From Melanocharis versteri (Eukaryota; Chordata; Aves; Passeriformes; Melanocharitidae): a stretch of DNA of 64,000 bases. The notes under the pieces were generated by a model, which was given only the letters and a program-made list of their open reading frames with translations, did not search any database and was not told the DNA's origin. The stretch spans positions 330,165-394,164 of the forward strand of contig VZTG01002008.1 in NCBI GenBank assembly GCA_013397845.1, given 5' to 3'. Position numbers and translations under genes: made by a program. Position 1 is the first letter of the stretch. The number at the start of each line of letters is the position of its first letter. Positions 26,910-38,300 of the stretch are shown one piece after another.

Positions 26910-27003
26910 GGCTGATGGAGTGATGAGAACAATGAGCACAGAAAAACTCTTAAAAACTGTACCAATTATACAAAATCAAATGGATGCACTTCTTGACTTT
27001 AAT
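26910..27003 (+). CDS. PICALM: PICALM exon 5 (ANTH domain, G151-N182)
   Basis: 94 nt encoding A-D-G-V-M-R-T-M-S-T-E-K-L-L-K-T-V-P-I-I and on to A-L-L-D-F-N. It differs from human CALM by one conservative change (human M-N-T, here M-S-T). Acceptor aatag, donor AAT|gtaagt, phase 2 to 0. In the open reading frame the intron 4 boundary is confirmed by the exact join K-R-G-A-D-G. Confidence 0.97.
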
Positions 27004-27520
27004 GTAAGTTTAGCAGCATGTACATTTCTAACATACTGTCAACTTGTTGTACCAACATGCCCAAGACTGTAAAATAGGTCAAGATTAAGGGTCTTGCACT
27101 TGGTTCCATGTTATCTGCACAGCTTAAAGAGCACAAATCATTTTGTTCATTTGTATAGCCCCAAGAAATCGGAAAAAATAAACACAATGCTCACTGGAGA
27201 GAATGGTTTGTGCTAAATTACTGTGTTTTATTGTGTATCTTATGTAAGAATTGCTTGTTTGTTGAAAAGCTGATTATTTCTTCCCTCTGTCTTTTAGTTG
27301 AGTTAGTTAACATTAGCATTGGTTAAAAAAATGGCTGCCAGAATGATTTGATTTAATTCTGTGATGAGAGAAACTGTGGGTTTGTAATAGTGCTATTTTC
27401 TGTTAATAACCAGTGAGGTGATTGGAAAGCATGTCTTGAGATAGCGTGCTGGAGTTTAACTAGAAGTTTTCCAGTAAGAGATCAATCCAGTTCAATTAAC
27501 TTTTTCTCTGATCTTCCTAG
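27004..27520 (+). other. PICALM: PICALM intron 5
   Basis: About 517 bp of unique noncoding sequence. Nothing recognised. Confidence 0.9.
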
Positions 27521-27632
27521 GTTAATAGCAATGAACTTACGAATGGTGTAATTAATGCTGCCTTCATGCTCCTCTTCAAAGATGCCATTAGACTGTTCGC
27601 GGCATATAATGAAGGGATTATTAACCTCTTGG
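27521..27632 (+). CDS. PICALM: PICALM exon 6 (ANTH domain, V183-E220)
   Basis: 112 nt encoding V-N-S-N-E-L-T-N-G-V-I-N-A-A-F-M-L-L-F-K and on to G-I-I-N-L-L, identical to mammalian CALM. The last full codon is Leu219, which published structural work on mammalian CALM places in the groove that binds the R-SNAREs VAMP8/3/2 during their endocytic sorting. Acceptor cctag, donor TTGG|gtaaat, phase 0 to 1. Confidence 0.97.
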
Positions 27633-28997
27633 GTAAATACAACTGCTTTCTGCAATGCTCAGCTCTGGGGGGAAACTCAGTGAATTATTCACAAGAGCTG
27701 CTCTCTTGAGGAACTGAAACAGTCTTACTGTAAAGCATCACAATTTTGCTGTTATTTCCAGTGTTTGTCTGTGCAGTTGCATTTGACATTGCTTCATACA
27801 CAGGGATAGGTAAAATCTGAAAGCAAAGCCCATCCAAGATTTTATTCACACAATTTTTTTACTTGCACTGCTTTGTTGGGGGTTTTTATGTGCGTTGGTT
27901 TTGGGTTTGTTTTGGTTTTTTGTGTCTTATTGAACTGCATGGCAAACCTGAATTATAGTATTAATGTTGATTGGGGTTTTTCTTAAGAAACAGGATCAGT
28001 TTGTGTTTCATAGTAAAGGAATCGGTTATGGTCAGTTACAAATCTGCAGTCACAACATCAGTGATTGCTTGGCTATTTAAACTTCAATGTTGCTTTGTTT
28101 CCATGATTGGTTGTCTTATGTTTCTAGAGCATATCTTGTATTTTAAGGAGAATTACAAATTCAGGGTTAAGGCCCTTTTACTTGCACGTACTGGAGATAA
28201 AGGGGAGCCTAAATTTAGAAAAGAATTAAGCTGAAAGTAATCTGTTGACTTGCTTGATTTTGTTGTATTCTGTGATCGGATGAAGCTACCTGATTGCTGT
28301 CATCACCCAGTGCTCGCAAAATGAAAAGTAAAATCCAGAATAAGTCAGTAAAGGGCAATCTGAAGTCAGTCAGTCTTCCAGTCTGAAGCCCGTGTCAGCT
28401 TCCTTTCCCTTGGTAAGAAGTAACATGCGATTACTTTCACTTATGTTTTGAGTGAAGCTTAATAAAAGAAACAGGCCTTGAAAGGGCTTTTCAAAAGAGG
28501 AGTGGGACCCTCTTGCTTTCAAGACTGGTGTTTTCTAATCAGTTGTACTTCACTGCACCAGACCATAGTAAGAAGCATCAGTTTGTCAGAGCAGATGAAA
28601 ATCTTGCCTGATATCTGGCCACTGGAATAGAGCAGATATTTGACTGCCAGATTGTAAAACTGCCTTTTTTTTTTTTGTTTCTTCTTCTTCCCAAGAAGAT
28701 GAATTTACATTTCTTTGGGTGACCTATTCTTAAACTTGATTGTCCTCTTCAAGGTGGTTATGCTTTTGTGGTATCTAGTACCTGCAAGGTAAGGTGTAAT
28801 TGCATGCATGGAATCAATAGCTCACATTTGACAGAGTTTTTGTCATTTGGTGGAAGTTAGGCATAGTGACTTCTGCAGTTATCCTAATAACAGATCTGCA
28901 GGTATTTTCTCTTTGTCTTGGTTTATATGCTTTTACTTTGCATATCCTTTGCAAATCTTGATTTCTTATTTAATGCAAATATTCTTTCTGTTTCTAG
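27633..28997 (+). other. PICALM: PICALM intron 6
   Basis: About 1.4 kb of unique noncoding sequence with a short T run near 28664-28676. Open frames at 27971-28234 and upstream of exon 7 are not conserved-looking. Nothing else recognised. Confidence 0.85.
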
Positions 28998-29104
28998 AAA
29001 AATACTTTGATATGAAAAAGAACCAATGCAAAGAAGGCCTTGATATATACAAGAAGTTCCTCACTAGAATGACACGGATCTCAGAGTTCCTTAAAGTTGC
29101 AGAG
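28998..29104 (+). CDS. PICALM: PICALM exon 7 (ANTH/SNARE-binding, E220-E255)
   Basis: 107 nt encoding K-Y-F-D-M-K-K-N-Q-C-K-E-G-L-D-I-Y-K-K-F and on to L-K-V-A-E, identical to mammalian CALM. It includes Met244 (L-T-R-M), the second known SNARE-groove residue beside Leu219. Acceptor tctag, donor GAG|gtaaac, phase 1 to 0. Confidence 0.97.
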
Positions 29105-30296
29105 GTAAACTTCAATCAGTCAACTTTGCCCTTTATTTGAAACAGCTTGTAAAGTGCTTATTTTATCATAAAACAGATGCTTCTTCCTTCCTGTTTAATT
29201 GCTATTCTCTCAAGGGTCATCTTGTTAATCTACCCTGTTGATTAGTTCATTTGAGGGCTGTATTGAAAAACCTGGCCGTGGAGTGCTTATTGGTTTATCT
29301 TTTACTTGAGGAGACTGCATGAATGTGCATTTTAAAATTTCCTTGGTTATATGATGCTTGGGAGCTTTCTTTGAAGAATAGCCTTGCTTTAAACAATGAA
29401 AGGAACTTCATGGTGATCTGCTTTCTATGATTCTAGCTGTATTCTAGTTTGAAACCCACTATTCTGCCAGAGAAGTTTTAGATGAAATAATACCTTCACA
29501 AATAAGCAACTGAGACAAACAGATGAACGTGTGATTTTTTTCAAGATTTCTTGCTGTAGGTGTGCTCATAGAGGGGAAAAGCAGTTACCTTGCAAAATGT
29601 TTAGTTTGTGTTTTTTATTTAAAAAATGTGTTTAGTCTGTTGCCTTCTTGTTTCTAGAGCACTGCTAAATTGATGTCCTTAGTATTATGGAATTCCTCAG
29701 TTGAGGTGTGCTCCTCTTCTTGTTTTTATTTCCGTGGTATTGATACCACTCTTAACAAAAAAATAAGCCTTAAAGCTTGGCTTGCTGTCTATCCTGACAG
29801 TGTCTCTGTCAGAGATACTGTCTTCAGCTGATAACACCATCGATTGAAGTTGAGAGTATTGATCTTTCTATTGTAACACTATATGTCCTGCTGCAAACAT
29901 CCTAAGTTTCATCTGCATTTTGGAAAAATGTATCTTTACGAAACTTCAAAGGTGCTTTGTTTCATCAAATATATCCTGTGTATCAGTAGGTCTGAGAGTT
30001 TGCCACGTAAATTGTGAGATAGGCAAACTTCTCCAGGTTCTCAAACACTGGGTTCTTACTCTCTTATTTCCAAGGTCCTATCTGTTAAAATATCTGTGTA
30101 ACACACCTACTTCAATGTGTATACATTTAACAAGAATTTATTACAACCAACCATTACAGAGTACAGACTCAGGAGATTCAAAATATGTATTGAACGTTTG
30201 TGCTTTTTGCATTGCTTCATCTTAATGTTTACTTTCTGAGTATCTCTGGCTTCAACAAAAGCAAACAGGTTCTAAAGCTCATTTTTTTAATTACAG
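29105..30296 (+). other. PICALM: PICALM intron 7
   Basis: About 1.2 kb of unique noncoding sequence. A 101-codon open frame at 29920-30225 has no recognisable feature. Nothing else seen. Confidence 0.88.
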
Positions 30297-30338
30297 CAAG
30301 TTGGAATTGACAGAGGAGACATACCAGATCTCTCACAG
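30297..30338 (+). CDS. PICALM: PICALM exon 8 (42 nt, Q256-Q269)
   Basis: A 14-codon exon encoding Q-V-G-I-D-R-G-D-I-P-D-L-S-Q, identical to mammals. It is phase 0-0, so skipping would stay in frame. The segment lies in the final helical part of the ANTH domain near the SNARE-binding region. Acceptor ttacag, donor CAG|gtagat. Confidence 0.96.
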
Positions 30339-31045
30339 GTAGATAAACCTATTATGTGTTTGCCAGTGCATGTCTGTCTGGTTTTGGGGTTGCATAATAA
30401 GAAAAACCTGCCATTAGGGTATTCACTTATGCATTCTTGTATACATTGTCACCAAGTTATCTCTAAGTTTGTGATTAAATCCAAGCTCTGTCAGAGCCTG
30501 GCTTTTATATTCAATGATCCTGTTGTAAAGTATTTATATCATTTCTGTCATTCTCTAATTGAATTTTAAGGTAACCTTATTTCCATCATGCTTGAAGACA
30601 CAGTTTATATCTGTGAAGTCATGTAATGAAACTCTTACATGATATTACAAAGCTGTGGTTTTTAGCAGCCTTGCTTTTGGCTATATGCCTGTTGAAATTA
30701 ATGTGAAGGCTTGCAGAGCATGCACAGATAAATGACTTTAGGTACAATTTCCTTCTCAGTGTCTCTTAAAATACTGACTGCTTGTGATTGTCTGCTTGCT
30801 GTTTCCTAGCTGTTAATTTTAACATTTCTTGACGTATTTCAGTCCTTGCTGATGAATCATTGTGATGGAATAATGTTGTGAGGAGAATACATCACCTTAT
30901 ACTTGAAGTCATTAAATACGTACAGAATGCCAAGAGGGGTAGAAGTATTCTGAGCTGTTGTACCTGTTGCCCTACAGTTGCATTCTCTGAAAATATTTTA
31001 ACTGTTGGTTTCTTCAAATATATTCCCCAATGTCTCTCTTTGCAG
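30339..31045 (+). other. PICALM: PICALM intron 8
   Basis: About 700 bp of unique noncoding sequence. Nothing recognised. Confidence 0.9.
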
Positions 31046-31131
31046 GCACCGAGTAGCCTTCTTGATGCTTTGGAACAACATTTAGCTTCTCTAGAGGGGA
31101 AGAAAATCAAAGATTCCACAGCTGCAAGCAG
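31046..31131 (+). CDS. PICALM: PICALM exon 9 (end of ANTH, A270-R298)
   Basis: 86 nt encoding A-P-S-S-L-L-D-A-L-E-Q-H-L-A-S-L-E-G-K-K and on to S-T-A-A-S plus two bases of Arg298. Identical to mammalian CALM. It marks the transition from the folded ANTH domain to the unstructured tail. Acceptor tgcag, donor AGCAG|gtgctt, phase 0 to 2. Confidence 0.97.
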
Positions 31132-32336
31132 GTGCTTATATCCTTGTCCTTTTGGATAATTATCAAACAGAGTGTTAAATCCATTTTTTTCAATTTCATT
31201 GTATATTAAGATTTGAGGCGGCTTTCTTAAAGACGTTGTATGAGCAATAATGGATTAGCAAGTTGTCATATCTTAAAACAGCTTCTTCCAGGTCAACAGA
31301 GCTAGAATCTAAGGACCTGCAAGGGCCTCCTCTAGTATCCCTACTTATGCTTTTAGCATTTGATCCTGAACTTCTGAAGAGGAGCTAAGTTTCTTTCATG
31401 TAATGCCTGAAAATGTTCATTTTATGTTAGTAATTAGATTTCTGTAAGGTATGCAACATAAATAAATAGATGTCCTTAGACTTTTACCTCTCAGCTTTAA
31501 TCCCTGTTTTGTCAAAAGCAAGGAAATGCTTCCAGAAGTCCTTACATTAGGAATGACTTTTGAAAGTAATTGGAAGTTAAAGCCATAATGCATATGGTAA
31601 AAGAAATTAAGTTATTGTAAGTGCTTTCCAAAACACAACAGGCAATATAGAGAAGTCCTCTACATGACAAATTTCATAGTTTAAATTTAACAAAGCATAA
31701 TATTGGGGATAAGACTTGTAAAATTAAATAGCATTTCTTCATTGCATGTTCAAAAAATAAGGCAGTAATACTTTATAAGTTCTTTATGGTAGTGACTATT
31801 AGGGCACTATTTTGTTAGGGCACTACTTTTTAGAATATTTGCTTTCTTTGGTAAGATTAATCTGTTAAAAGTTAAGTATTTGTTTTAAATCTTTTTGTAT
31901 ACTCTTAAACATGAAAATAAATTACAAATTTCCTTTGGCATATATTAGAAGCATTGATAGTTTGTTCACTAAGCCTGTTAAATTAACAACAACTGGAAAT
32001 GGAGCCCAGATGATGAGAGATTGCTGTGTGCCTACAAATAATGTCATTTTAGGCAAACAGGGAAAGAGCAAAGGCTTCAAACGTGAATTTTGTGATGCTG
32101 TTTGGAGGGCAAGCGTTTAAGGTGGAAAATCCAAAAGCAGACAGCATGATTTCTGGGCATTTTTAATTTTGCATTTCATATGTTGTGTCTTATTTAAATT
32201 TGTGCAGTGTAAGATAGAGCCAATGTTACAGAGAGGTCTGAAGGAGACTGGGTGGATCCAAGCAAAGTTTTCTTTAGAAGCTCCTATCACGTGTCATTTG
32301 TTAACAGCCAGCTTTTCTCCTGTCCAATTACTTTAG
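31132..32336 (+). other. PICALM: PICALM intron 9
   Basis: About 1.2 kb of unique noncoding DNA. An 11-base unit ttagggcacta is duplicated near 31799-31826. No repeat family or exon recognised. Confidence 0.88.
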
Positions 32337-32460
32337 GGCTACCACCCTTTCCAATGCAGTCTCTTCCCTTGCAAGCACTGGCCTGTCCCTCACAAAAGTG
32401 GATGAAAGGGAAAAACAAGCCGCGTTAGAGGAAGAACAGGCTCGCTTAAAAGCTTTAAAG
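32337..32460 (+). CDS. PICALM: PICALM exon 10 (A299-K339)
   Basis: 124 nt encoding A-T-T-L-S-N-A-V-S-S-L-A-S-T-G-L-S-L-T-K, then V-D-E-R-E-K-Q-A-A-L-E-E-E-Q-A-R-L-K-A-L plus K. The first half is Ser/Thr-rich and the second half a highly charged helix, as in mammals. Acceptor tttag, donor AAG|gtaggc, phase 2 to 0. Confidence 0.97.
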
Positions 32461-32801
32461 GTAGGCATACAAAAATTTTTAATTGAAAATGCTTTTCCTG
32501 TGTTCTTGTCGATAGCTTATTAGGATTCTTAAAGGAGCAAAGGGAAAACCAGAGTTGTTACTACTGAATATGTACTGTTGGCGAAGTGCTGGAAGTAGAA
32601 TTGAGTGTACTTTGATGATACAGCTTGTGGAGGGTTTGTTAAAATAGTTTTGTGAAGCATTTGTGGCACCACTGACTCTTGTAATTACAAGTGGCTAACA
32701 CTAGCGTGTGGAATAAATAATTCTTTAGTTCTGCTTTATTTACCTCCAATATCATACACACAAATGTTTAGATTTCTTACGCCAGCTCACTTTCCCAACA
32801 G
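32461..32801 (+). other. PICALM: PICALM intron 10
   Basis: About 340 bp of unique noncoding sequence. Nothing recognised. Confidence 0.9.
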
Positions 32802-32938
32802 GAGCAACGTCTAAAAGAACTTGCAAAGAAACCTCATACCTCTTTAACCACAGCAGCTTCTCCTGTGTCAACTGCAGCAGGAAGCATAATGACTACACCA
32901 GCCATCGATATTTTTTCTACCCCTAGCTCTTCTAACAG
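32802..32938 (+). CDS. PICALM: PICALM exon 11 (E340-S385)
   Basis: 137 nt encoding E-Q-R-L-K-E-L-A-K-K-P-H-T-S-L-T-T-A-A-S and on to I-D-I-F-S-T-P-S-S-S-N. It continues the charged helix of exon 10 and then enters the Ser/Thr/Pro-rich tail. Compared with human it has S-T-A-A-G-S-I-M-T-T where human has S-T-S-A-G-G-I-M-T-A. Acceptor caacag, donor AACAG|gtatgt, phase 0 to 2. An antisense open frame over this exon (32834-33103) is a shadow. Confidence 0.97.
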
Positions 32939-35253
32939 GTATGTTGAGTCCTCTACTGGGAGATGTGCTGCAGCAGGGGCTTCCTCTAAATTTCTGCCAG
33001 AGTGTATATTGCACAAGATTGGTTGGGTGTAGAGTACGTTAGCAACACGGTAAGAAATGATAGTGAAGCTGATGGGAAAATAGCCTATTGCAATAAATAA
33101 CATAAAACTGTGTTCTCATCATCTATTTGCAGAAGTTTCTGGTATGAACTGACTGCTGACAGCCCTTGTAGCTGTTCTTAGTTGGTAAGCCAGACGGTTG
33201 GAACTGTAAAACACACATGCTTTTTCCCCAAGGAGCATTACAAGTAAATTTGAGAAAAGTCAAATAAAAATTCTGTTCGAGAGGTCATAAAGAAAATGCA
33301 TTTCTAGATCTTTAAAAGTAGAGTGGCAAATATTCTGGCTAGATTTTCAGAAAAAGAAAAGCTGAAACAGGGTTTGAAACGAGAGGCAGGTTTTGCAGTC
33401 TTGTGTTGTATCTGGAACATCCCTGCAAAGACCTGCAAAGACAGTGCAAGAGTACTCCCTGCATGCTGATCCTGATCTTTGACTAACAGGAGCTATTGGT
33501 ATGAGTAAGTGTGTGATCTTCATTCTGTAAAATACCTGTCAAATTAAGCAGCAGCAGAAGGTACAGTGCTTTTATCAGTATAGAAGGAATTGGCTCTCTG
33601 AAGTCATATTTTTACTTCAGGTGTGATCCTAAACCTGAAGGATTGCTTAGTTGTTCTGTTAGAGCTCACATAAGAATCTATTGCTCTTTTGACAGCTTTC
33701 TTTTCCCATTAGAAAGCAATTGTAGGAAATTACTTGACACCAAATATGTGGTAAATAGCTGAGTCACATATGAGAAGCTAGAGAATCTTTCAGTGTCAGT
33801 AGCTTAAATACTTCCTTGTAGAAAGATTTTTTTAAAAATTGCTTTTTAGAGGCCAGAAAACTTGAAATGGGTGTGTGTTTTGAACTTGAATATCTGATCT
33901 TGCTTCTTAAGAGGTCTGAAACATAGAGACATCTGATAAAGCTTCTTCAAACAGACAGAAATGCTGCATAGTGAGGACAAGAGTGTTTCCTTGTGAAAAA
34001 GCCCCAAATGGTAGTTTTTCTTCATGTTTAAATTCGCTTGCTGGCAGAATGACGGCTATGAGCAAAGAACAGATTTTACAGCAGGAGCTGTCATGAAGGG
34101 GATATGCTGGGTCAGAAGTTCAGTGGCTTGCTATTAGATGCAATGTGTCTGGTTAATCCCTGTCATTATCTTGAACAAGCTTTACCTTGGAAATTATCTT
34201 TGTTCAGCTGCTCACATTACAGGGCAGTGCCAGACCATGCTGCTCTTTAATAGGAGCAGTAGTGGCAAATTGTGATTGCAATCACTGCTGAAATGAATAA
34301 AGCAATACTGAAAACTGTGAATTATACGAGTGATTGGGTGAGCAAGAAAATATACAGAGATCTAGGATGTCACTACTAGCCATTAAACTCTTGTGCTGGT
34401 CTCATTTAGAGAGATGTTTGGATGTCACAGTGACTCAGCTTCTGTCCATAGTAGAAGCCATATGTGCAAATTTTGGTTCATTTTGTGTTGTAAAAGGTTC
34501 CGGAAGAACACCAGTACTCTTTTTTTTCTTTTTTTCCCCAAGACGTATTTAAAGTGTGAAGTGGACTCTCTGCAAGAGGATGAATTTTACTGTTCTTGTT
34601 TGACTGCTTAAATTAATGCCTCAGTTGTATATAAGCCTTCGCTCTTAATTTCCATGTGATGTTATAAGGTCTCAATTTGGTTTTGAATGGTCTAAAGTGT
34701 GCATTTAAATGTGTTTTCATTCACATGCCTGATGTGTGATCAAGTATTTCAAGGGCTCTTACATTTTGCTTTCCCCAAAGTTCTTTAATAGCTCATAGTT
34801 GTAAGGCAGTTTCTCAGCCGTGATTATGGTGGAAAGATGGGAGTTGAGGAGTTTAGAGTAACATTTTGGTGGTGGAGCCCATTAGAGTTCATTTTGCTCG
34901 TCAGTTTTTGTTGTATTATAGACTTTTCGTGAGGTGACTTTAAAAGTTGCTGAAGATTTCTGAACATAACATCTCCTAGCCCTGGTGTTTGGCTGTGAGG
35001 ACACCTGTCTTTGTCTTGGACAGCTTTGACGAAAGTCCCTTGGCATAACATACAACTTATCTTGTTAAATTAACACTTTTTTACAGAACTGAAAATATGG
35101 AGTTCACTAGCCCTTCTGATTTTGGCTCAGTTTTATCCATTTTGTAATAACCATTTTGTAACAAAGCTTTCATTACTGTTGACAGTCGCTAGCATTTTCT
35201 TATATTGAAAACCGTGATGTAGTTCAAACAGTTGTATTAATTTATCTTTGTAG
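32939..35253 (+). other. PICALM: PICALM intron 11
   Basis: About 2.3 kb noncoding. Contains a tiny tandem duplication, cctgcaaaga repeated at 33422-33441. No mobile element or exon recognised. Confidence 0.88.
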
Positions 35254-35354
35254 CACTTCAAAGCTGCCAAATGATCTGCTTGATTTGCAGCCAACTTTTC
35301 ATCCGTCTGTACATCCTATATCTGCTGCTCCACAAGTAGGAAGTACCTGGGGAG
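35254..35354 (+). CDS. PICALM: PICALM exon 12 (clathrin-box segment)
   Basis: 101 nt encoding T-S-K-L-P-N-D-L-L-D-L-Q-P-T-F-H-P-S-V-H and on to S-T-W-G, then the first base of Asp. It contains L-L-D-L-Q, which fits the clathrin terminal-domain box. Human has two Gln after L-D-L where this has one, a 3-nt difference inside the exon. The W-G-D-P-F at the junction with exon 13 makes a DPF motif for the AP-2 alpha appendage. Acceptor ttgtag, donor GGAG|gtaaga, phase 2 to 1. Confidence 0.96.
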
Positions 35355-38300
35355 GTAAGAATTCTGAGTTGGATTAAGGTTCTAATTGCTATGGCCATGT
35401 TCCTGTACATGTTGCCCCTAGTCTGGGGGCTATTTCTTCCTTAGAGAGAGATCCTACTGAGACGTTACAAGTGAATAAAGGGATCAGAAAAAGTAAAATC
35501 TGTGTATAGATTAAAATAATGTAGCAGTGTGTGGTGATCCTAAATTATTTTGATATGTCTTCTTATTAGCAAAGTTACTTTAATTGTTGACCAGCTCTGT
35601 CAGCTTCATAACTTCTGTCTTCAGGAGTCATGTAGCCAGTTGCAGAAACTTGTCTGTTTAGAAGTCAGTTCAGTGAAGACATCTATGAGGTAGACAGTGC
35701 TGCAAACACAGGAACTTGAATACAGAATTCTTTTAATACATATTCCAAATTTTGTCTAATGTTAAATCAAATTTGCTGGTGATGATAATGCGAACTTGGA
35801 TGAGGCCTGAAAGGAGGCACTTGTGACAACTATGCATAGAAAGAAAAGCCAGAGTTAGTTATTGAAATAATAGTAGGGCTTCTCTTTACAAATTCTCTGC
35901 TATGTTTCATTTAACTACAACAGCAAATTAGCAAAAAGCTGTGGTTGGACCTCTTAAGTGAAGAGACAAAACTTATATTCTTCCCTCTGAAATCCACTCC
36001 AGAACACCCAAATTTTCATTCTGCCCAGTTTCTACCATGGACTGAATGGGTTGTGAGGTGATCTTATTGGTACAGTCAAGTCCTCAAACCAGGGGGTCAA
36101 GCAAGAGTTCTAGAAAGTCATGAATTTTCCTTCAAGATTGGTTTGAGTGCTAGAGCATTTCGATGTTAACTCAAAGTTCTTGACTGCTTTGCAGTATTCC
36201 AGAATAATTCAGATACAGTAACATATTGCCTGCTTACACTGTTGGATATACTGGTAGAGGACTAAAAAGCTTTATAACACAGTGTAGGGGAGGTTGTGGT
36301 GGTTTTTTTACTTTTCTACATAAATGACACTTAATAAAATAGTAAGCCCCTGAACTATTAGGCTATTTCCAGATAATTTTTATCTAAATTAATGTTCACA
36401 AAAATGCTTTCTTTTATGATGCAAAAAATTGGGAATTGCTGCTTCAGGAAGTTTCATAGGCATCAGAACAACCCTGTTCTAAATTTTTACTTCCCTGTTT
36501 CTTTTTATGAGGTATAGCTCTTCTTAACATCTTTCCAGCTATCTAATGTATCTCCATAATAAGCTGTGCATGTATTCCACTTTCCTATTTACTTTTTGCT
36601 GTGTACTTTGTTTCGTGTACCTCCTCACATTTGTTTGCAGGGAAATAGCACAATTTTGAGTGACGAAGGCACTACTAATATATGTGGCAGCTTCTAAAAT
36701 AGATGAGAGTAGTTTACTTGTTCTTTAGTTTTGCTGAGCAAAGCATCTTTGGAGAAAGATGTAGTGAGGAGTATATGGAGTTAGGCATACAAATTTCAGC
36801 TCTATAATAGGCTTAGAGCTTAGAAATGGAGAAAAATGGTTTGGCTCATCTTCATTGCTTTCTGCAAAATACCTTCTGTTTCAGCTTGTCCTGTTTGTTT
36901 CATGGGTGAGAGATGAAAGGGGAACTATCTTCCTCTCAAAGGTTTAGCAATTTAGCATTTTGTTATTAACCTGAAAGTTGAGCCTGGAAGTCTGTGTTTG
37001 TTCAATGTTGTGCTGCTCGTAGTATGAGTCTTCAGTAATAGTCGTTGATATATCTGCTTACTATTGACGCTTTTCTAAATTCTTACAAGACTTAATTAAC
37101 TGTGAAGATTTTAGATTGTCTGCTAAAATTCTAGGATCACCATTTTTTTGTGTTACCTTTCGTCAAAAAACCCCCAACTCTTCAGCTTTACAGACATGAA
37201 CATTCATTTCACACAGGTGAGGTAGGTAAGAAGTGCTTTCCACATTTTACAGATGGGGAAATCTGAGCAATTAACTGACTTGTCTGAAGTCATACGGCAA
37301 GTCAGTGGCAGAGCCAAGAATGGAACCTGAACTATTTCCAGTCCTGTGCTCTAACCACTGCACAGCATCCCTCCCTTAGGTAATTCTCTGACATGATGAT
37401 GTTTGTATTTGGTGCATATGGTGGCTTTGAGAAGAGTATCAAATCAGCTAAAATCAGGTACTGTTAAAAATTTTATGTAGAAGCTCTTAGGTATGTAATA
37501 AACCAGTAAATTGTTACAGAAGCATTATATTTGGGTTGCTGCCCTTAGTTTTGTGCTTCCAAAAATGTTAAAGCTAACAAGGTTGAACTCCCGGGGAATG
37601 GGTTCTGTGATTGTATGTTTTCAGTTTATCTATTTCAGACTGTAAAAGATGCCACTGAAAATCCTTTGTCACTGCTTTTTTGGGCAAAATACTTCTAGTT
37701 GGATAACTTAAAGGTAGAAATTTGCAAAATTTAAACTACTCTTTTAAATGCACTTAAATCATTAATGCCTATTGATGGCATGCAGGTGCGGAGTGATTCC
37801 ACTGACACAAACAGATGCCATGTGTATTCAAGGATGAAATTGGGCTTTAGAAACATTGAGGTGTTGTTGTCAGGATTGACAGCAATTTTTAAAATTTGAA
37901 TATGTCAGGATATAAATTACCCAAACCCAATTGATTTTCAGTTACTTTTGTTACTAGCACTGGCAGGTTCTGAGAATTGGACAAGATTGGATATGCTGGC
38001 TAAAGTTAGAATGAGGCAGACAAGCAGAGAAACTGAGAATGGATTACATTTCCGAGCAAATCTTGATAATCTAAAGTTGCATTATATTGTCTTACTAGTC
38101 AAAACACAGGAAGTTCCATATACAGCATTGGGAACTGGGAACAGAAAGTAGTTTGTGGTAATCTTCTGGATGACTGCATGTGTAAAATAATTTTAGTGGA
38201 CAGTAGATTCAGACGAATACTGTTAAAAACTTGTGCTTCTTAGTTTCTTTTGTTTTGTTTTATCTGCACTATTTGTCGAGGTTCTTTGGGGACCATTCCA

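Noticed and set aside
32834..33103. 89-codon minus-strand frame over exon 11
   Set aside because: Antisense shadow of the conserved PICALM coding exon, which matches CALM on the + strand.
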